Positions 42,299 to 44,944 of a stretch of DNA of 44,944 nucleotides are shown piece after piece. Source of the stretch: Acidobacteriota bacterium (lineage in GTDB: Bacteria > Acidobacteriota > Terriglobia > Versatilivoradales > Versatilivoraceae); the NCBI GenBank assembly GCA_009841055.1, contig VXMN01000139.1, forward strand, positions 1-44,944, in the 5' to 3' direction. Made by a program: the position numbers and the translations under genes. The notes beneath the pieces were generated by a model that made no database searches, was not told the DNA's origin, and saw nothing but the letters and a program-made list of their open reading frames with translations. Numbering within the stretch: position 1 is the stretch's first letter; every line of letters begins with the position of its first letter.

Positions 42299-43405
42299 AT
42301 GAGCGCTGCTACCCGTGAATCCGACCGGGAAAAAATCGAGGAAGCCCGGAAGGGGCTGGATGACCACGTGGTGGAGATGGTCCAATGGCACTTCGATCCC
42401 GCCACCGGCTGTCCGTTCTGGCTGGAGTGGGCTGCTTCGGCCGGTTGGGACCCCCGCCGGGAGGTGCGGGGCTTTGCCGACCTGGCCCGGTTCGGGCATT
42501 TTCAGGACGAGTGGCTGCGAGGAGGCCCGGTGCGACGCTGGGTGCCCAAGGCCCTGGCCGACCGTCCGGTCTACGTCTTCGAAACCGGCGGCACCACCGG
42601 CATTCCCAAGAGCCGGATCAATATCGAAGATTTTCGCATCGACTACGAGCTTTTTTCAGAGACCCTTCCGGACGAATACTTTCCCAGAGGCTCCAACTGG
42701 CTGATGCTGGGTCCCAGCGGTCCCCGGCGTCTGAGGTTGGCCGTCGAGCATCTGGCCCACTTCCGCGGGGGCATCTGCTTCTGCGTGGACCTGGACCCGC
42801 GCTGGGTGATCAAGCTGATCAACAAGGGCTGGATGGATCATCTCAAGGCCTACCAGGACCATGTCATCGACCAGGCCATGAGCCTGCTGGGCGCCGGCCA
42901 CGATATCCAGTGCCTGTTCACCACGCCCAAGCTTCTGGAGGCCCTGGCCAACCGCCTGGAGGAGGAGAATTCCAGCCTGGAGCAGTCCGGAATCAAGGGG
43001 ATCTTCTCGGGAGGGACCGAGTTCACCCCCCAGTGGCACCGCTTCGCCAGAGAGGAGTTGCTGGGAAGCGTCTACCTGACTCCCACCTACGGCAACACGC
43101 TGATGGGGTTGGCGGCCAGTGGTCCCAGCGGTCCCGAGAACGGCTACAAGATCACCTACTACCCGCCCCAGCCCAGGGCGGTGATCCAGTTGGTGGATTT
43201 CGACGACAACTCGCGGCTGGTGGACTACGGTGAGACCGGCCGCGTCATGCTGACCACGCTGACCAGGGAGTTCTTCCTGCCCCGGTTTCTGGAACGGGAC
43301 GAGGCGGAGCGGGAGCCGCCCTGCCAGGCCTGGTCCTGGGACGGGGTCAGCGGGTTGCGGCCCTACAGCCGCTTCGCCACCGCCACCACGGTGGGGGTTT
43401 ATTGA
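42299..43405 (+). CDS. LuxE-like AMP-dependent acyl-activating enzyme
   Basis: A 368-residue protein of the short adenylate-forming type. The ATP/AMP site is VYVFETGGTTGIPKSR, and the later GIFSGGTEFTP and YLTPTYGNTLMGL follow as in adenylating enzymes. It is much shorter than ordinary acyl-CoA ligases (no large C-terminal domain) but equal in length to LuxE acyl-protein synthetases, which hand an acyl group to a partner reductase. The only C-terminal cysteine is C342 (PPCQAW), a candidate for the acyl-carrying Cys of LuxE. The next gene encodes a LuxC-like reductase. Phenylacetate-CoA-ligase-like proteins are the main alternative. Confidence 0.75.
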   Translation: MSAATRESDREKIEEARKGLDDHVVEMVQWHFDPATGCPFWLEWAASAGWDPRREVRGFADLARFGHFQDEWLRGGPVRRWVPKALADRPVYVFETGGTTGIPKSRINIEDFRIDYELFSETLPDEYFPRGSNWLMLGPSGPRRLRLAVEHLAHFRGGICFCVDLDPRWVIKLINKGWMDHLKAYQDHVIDQAMSLLGAGHDIQCLFTTPKLLEALANRLEEENSSLEQSGIKGIFSGGTEFTPQWHRFAREELLGSVYLTPTYGNTLMGLAASGPSGPENGYKITYYPPQPRAVIQLVDFDDNSRLVDYGETGRVMLTTLTREFFLPRFLERDEAEREPPCQAWSWDGVSGLRPYSRFATATTVGVY

Positions 43406-43469
43406 CAAAGGCGTCCTCGGGGCCCTCGGAGAAAGGGCAGGGCGGTCCCGGGATGAAATGGAGGACGGC

Positions 43470-44888
43470 GTGATTCACTTTCCGGTCCTGCGCTGGGGAG
43501 AACCTTACAAGAGCCTGGAAGTGGAGAAGGTGGTTCACTTCGCCACCGGAGAGCCCGTGGCCGAGGTGAGCCAGGCCAATCCCGGCCTGGTGGCCAGGGA
43601 CATGCGCCGTGCGGAACGGGCCCGCCAGGTCTTGCGCGAGATCCCGTCCAAGGAGCTTCTGAGCAGAATCCAAAAGGCCGGGAGCCTCTTCTCCTCGGCT
43701 GAGCTGCCCTTGGGAGAGGGGACTCAGACCCCCGAGGAGTTTGTTCGGCAGCAGTCGGCGACCACGGGCCTGCCCGAACACATGTGCCGCATGAACATGG
43801 CCAAGCTCAGGTACGTCCTGGACGAGATCGGCAATATCCTGCGCTCGCTGACGCGAGGTCTGGATCTGGATCTGCTGGGTCGCGGCTATGGAGAAGAAGA
43901 GGGACTGATGCGCAGCTATCAGGCCAACACTCCGGTGCTGGGCATGGTGCTGCCCTCCAATTCGCCAGGCGTCCACAGCCTCTGGCTCCCGGTGATCCCG
44001 CTTCAGATCGGCCTGGTCCTGAAGCCCGGCCCCCAGGAGCCCTGGACGCCCTGGCGCATGGCCCAGGCCTTCTTTCAGGCCGGAATCCCCAAGCAGGCCA
44101 TCGCGCTCTATCCCGGCGGCGGGGAGGTGGGGGCCGCCGTGGTCGGCCACTGTCCCAGAAGCCTGATTTTCGGCGGGACCCCCACGGTGGAGCGGTACCA
44201 GGCCAATCCGGCGGTACAGGTCCACGGTCCCGGATTCAGCAAGATCCTGATCGGCGACGACCAGGTGGACAACTGGGAAGACGTCCTTGATCTGTTGGTG
44301 GACAGCGTCCTGGTCAACAGCGGCCGCAGCTGCATCAACTGCTCCGGCATCTGGGCATCCCGCCATACGGAGGAAATCGCGGAGGCCCTGGCTCGCCGGC
44401 TGGGGCCCATCGAGCCGCTGCCGCCCCAGGATGACAGGGCAGCGCTGGCCGCCTTTACCGTGCCCGGACAGGCGGAAGCCATCTCAATCGACATCGATTC
44501 CGGGCTGCAGCAGGAGGGGGTCGAGGAAGTGACCCGCCGGTTCAGGGAGGGGGATCGCCTGGTGCGCATGCAGCGGTGCGACTACCTTCGGCCAACGGTG
44601 GTGCATTGCCAGTCACCCGACGCCGCGCTGGCCGGCAAGGAGTACATGTATCCCTTCGTCTCGGTGGTGCGGTGTCCCCAGGCCAGGATGATCGAATCCA
44701 TCGGCCCCACCCTGGTGGCCACCGGGATCACCGGCGACGAGTCCTTTCGGCGGACCCTGGTGGATGCCCGCAACATCGACCGCCTCAATCTGGGTCCGGT
44801 TCCCACCATCCGCCTCAACTGGCATCAGCCCCATGAAGGCAATATCGTCGACTTCCTGTTCCGGGCCCGTGCCTTTCAGATGGCTTGA
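43470..44888 (+). CDS. LuxC-like acyl reductase / aldehyde dehydrogenase superfamily protein
   Basis: About 472 residues from GTG 43470, which has GGAGG five bases upstream; the ORF track's ATG 43458 lies at that ribosome site. The ALDH fold is seen in VLGMVLPSNSPGVHSLWLPVIPLQIGLVLKPGPQEPWTP (dinucleotide side) and in VLVNSGRSCINCSG, with C288 or C291 as the catalytic cysteine. It follows the LuxE-like gene by 64 bp on the same strand. A LuxE/LuxC-like pair would reduce a carboxylic acid to an aldehyde through an acyl-AMP and a thioester. No luciferase genes are present. A plain aldehyde dehydrogenase reading is possible. Confidence 0.78.
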   Translation: MIHFPVLRWGEPYKSLEVEKVVHFATGEPVAEVSQANPGLVARDMRRAERARQVLREIPSKELLSRIQKAGSLFSSAELPLGEGTQTPEEFVRQQSATTGLPEHMCRMNMAKLRYVLDEIGNILRSLTRGLDLDLLGRGYGEEEGLMRSYQANTPVLGMVLPSNSPGVHSLWLPVIPLQIGLVLKPGPQEPWTPWRMAQAFFQAGIPKQAIALYPGGGEVGAAVVGHCPRSLIFGGTPTVERYQANPAVQVHGPGFSKILIGDDQVDNWEDVLDLLVDSVLVNSGRSCINCSGIWASRHTEEIAEALARRLGPIEPLPPQDDRAALAAFTVPGQAEAISIDIDSGLQQEGVEEVTRRFREGDRLVRMQRCDYLRPTVVHCQSPDAALAGKEYMYPFVSVVRCPQARMIESIGPTLVATGITGDESFRRTLVDARNIDRLNLGPVPTIRLNWHQPHEGNIVDFLFRARAFQMA

Positions 44889-44944
44889 GGGAAAGCCCTG
44901 ACTCTTAAAAACATATGCACTCAGCCCACGATCTTACGCGTGTA

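Noticed and set aside
1-44944. Prophage, integron, toxin-antitoxin or restriction-type defence system
   Set aside because: None of the marker genes (integrase, capsid, transposase, toxin pairs, methyltransferase/endonuclease) was recognised on either strand.

Overview
The window is GC-rich bacterial chromosome. Its gene stock (PhyH dioxygenase, HpaI-type aldolases, several SDRs, an exported PLP enzyme, long FtsX-type permeases, a YtrA-type regulator, type A RNase P RNA) and its many short dispersed intergenic repeats suggest an uncultivated Acidobacteriota-like or similar Gram-negative lineage. The phylum is inference. No prophage, plasmid, rRNA, tRNA, CRISPR array or transposase gene was seen. 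Lipoprotein, Tat and prepilin signals and a LolD/FtsX-type transporter fit a diderm cell.

Layout. 1-2332: the end of an enolase-superfamily enzyme, a PhyH dioxygenase and an HpaI-family aldolase. 2338-5899 (minus): two exported ankyrin-repeat paralogues in tandem, with an orphan piece of ankyrin repeat downstream. 6217-13141 (plus): a probable operon with its own palindromic operator, encoding a YtrA/GntR regulator, an ABC ATPase and three tandem paralogous permeases. The third permease is frameshifted at a run of eight C. 13504-16807: a PLP aminotransferase, an ornithine-cyclodeaminase-like protein and a sarcosine-oxidase-like flavoenzyme. 16815-17465: a large inverted repeat flanking a copy of the 3' end of the neighbouring aminotransferase gene. 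17555-24866: a HemL-like aminotransferase and an SDR (minus), then an aldolase, a sodium/solute symporter, an SDR, a lipoprotein fusing a bifunctional-nuclease domain to a PDZ domain, and a methyltransferase (plus).

24888-33998 is mostly minus strand: a cyclase-family lipoprotein that has lost its catalytic middle, a Tat-exported class V aminotransferase, an SDR, a 1163-residue FtsX-type permease with its ATPase (separated by an inverted-repeat element), and a GT4 glycosyltransferase. 34294-37395 holds an adenylate kinase, thiD and a radical SAM gene. rnpB lies at 38002-38367, followed by a type IV pilin-like gene, a DUF898/M48-protease pair, an SMP-30-like lactonase, and a final LuxE-like/LuxC-like pair.

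Functional reading. Much of the window looks like small-molecule catabolism (aldolases, amino-acid enzymes, SDRs, symporter, lactonase) mixed with envelope functions (ABC exporters, ankyrin proteins, lipoproteins, DUF898/M48). The least explained parts are the triplicated permease operon with its unknown C-terminal domain, the inverted-repeat cassette carrying a gene fragment, the exported BFN-PDZ protein and the LuxE/LuxC-like pair. At least five families of dispersed intergenic repeats are visible by eye. Most open frames antisense to the genes listed here are GC-driven shadows.
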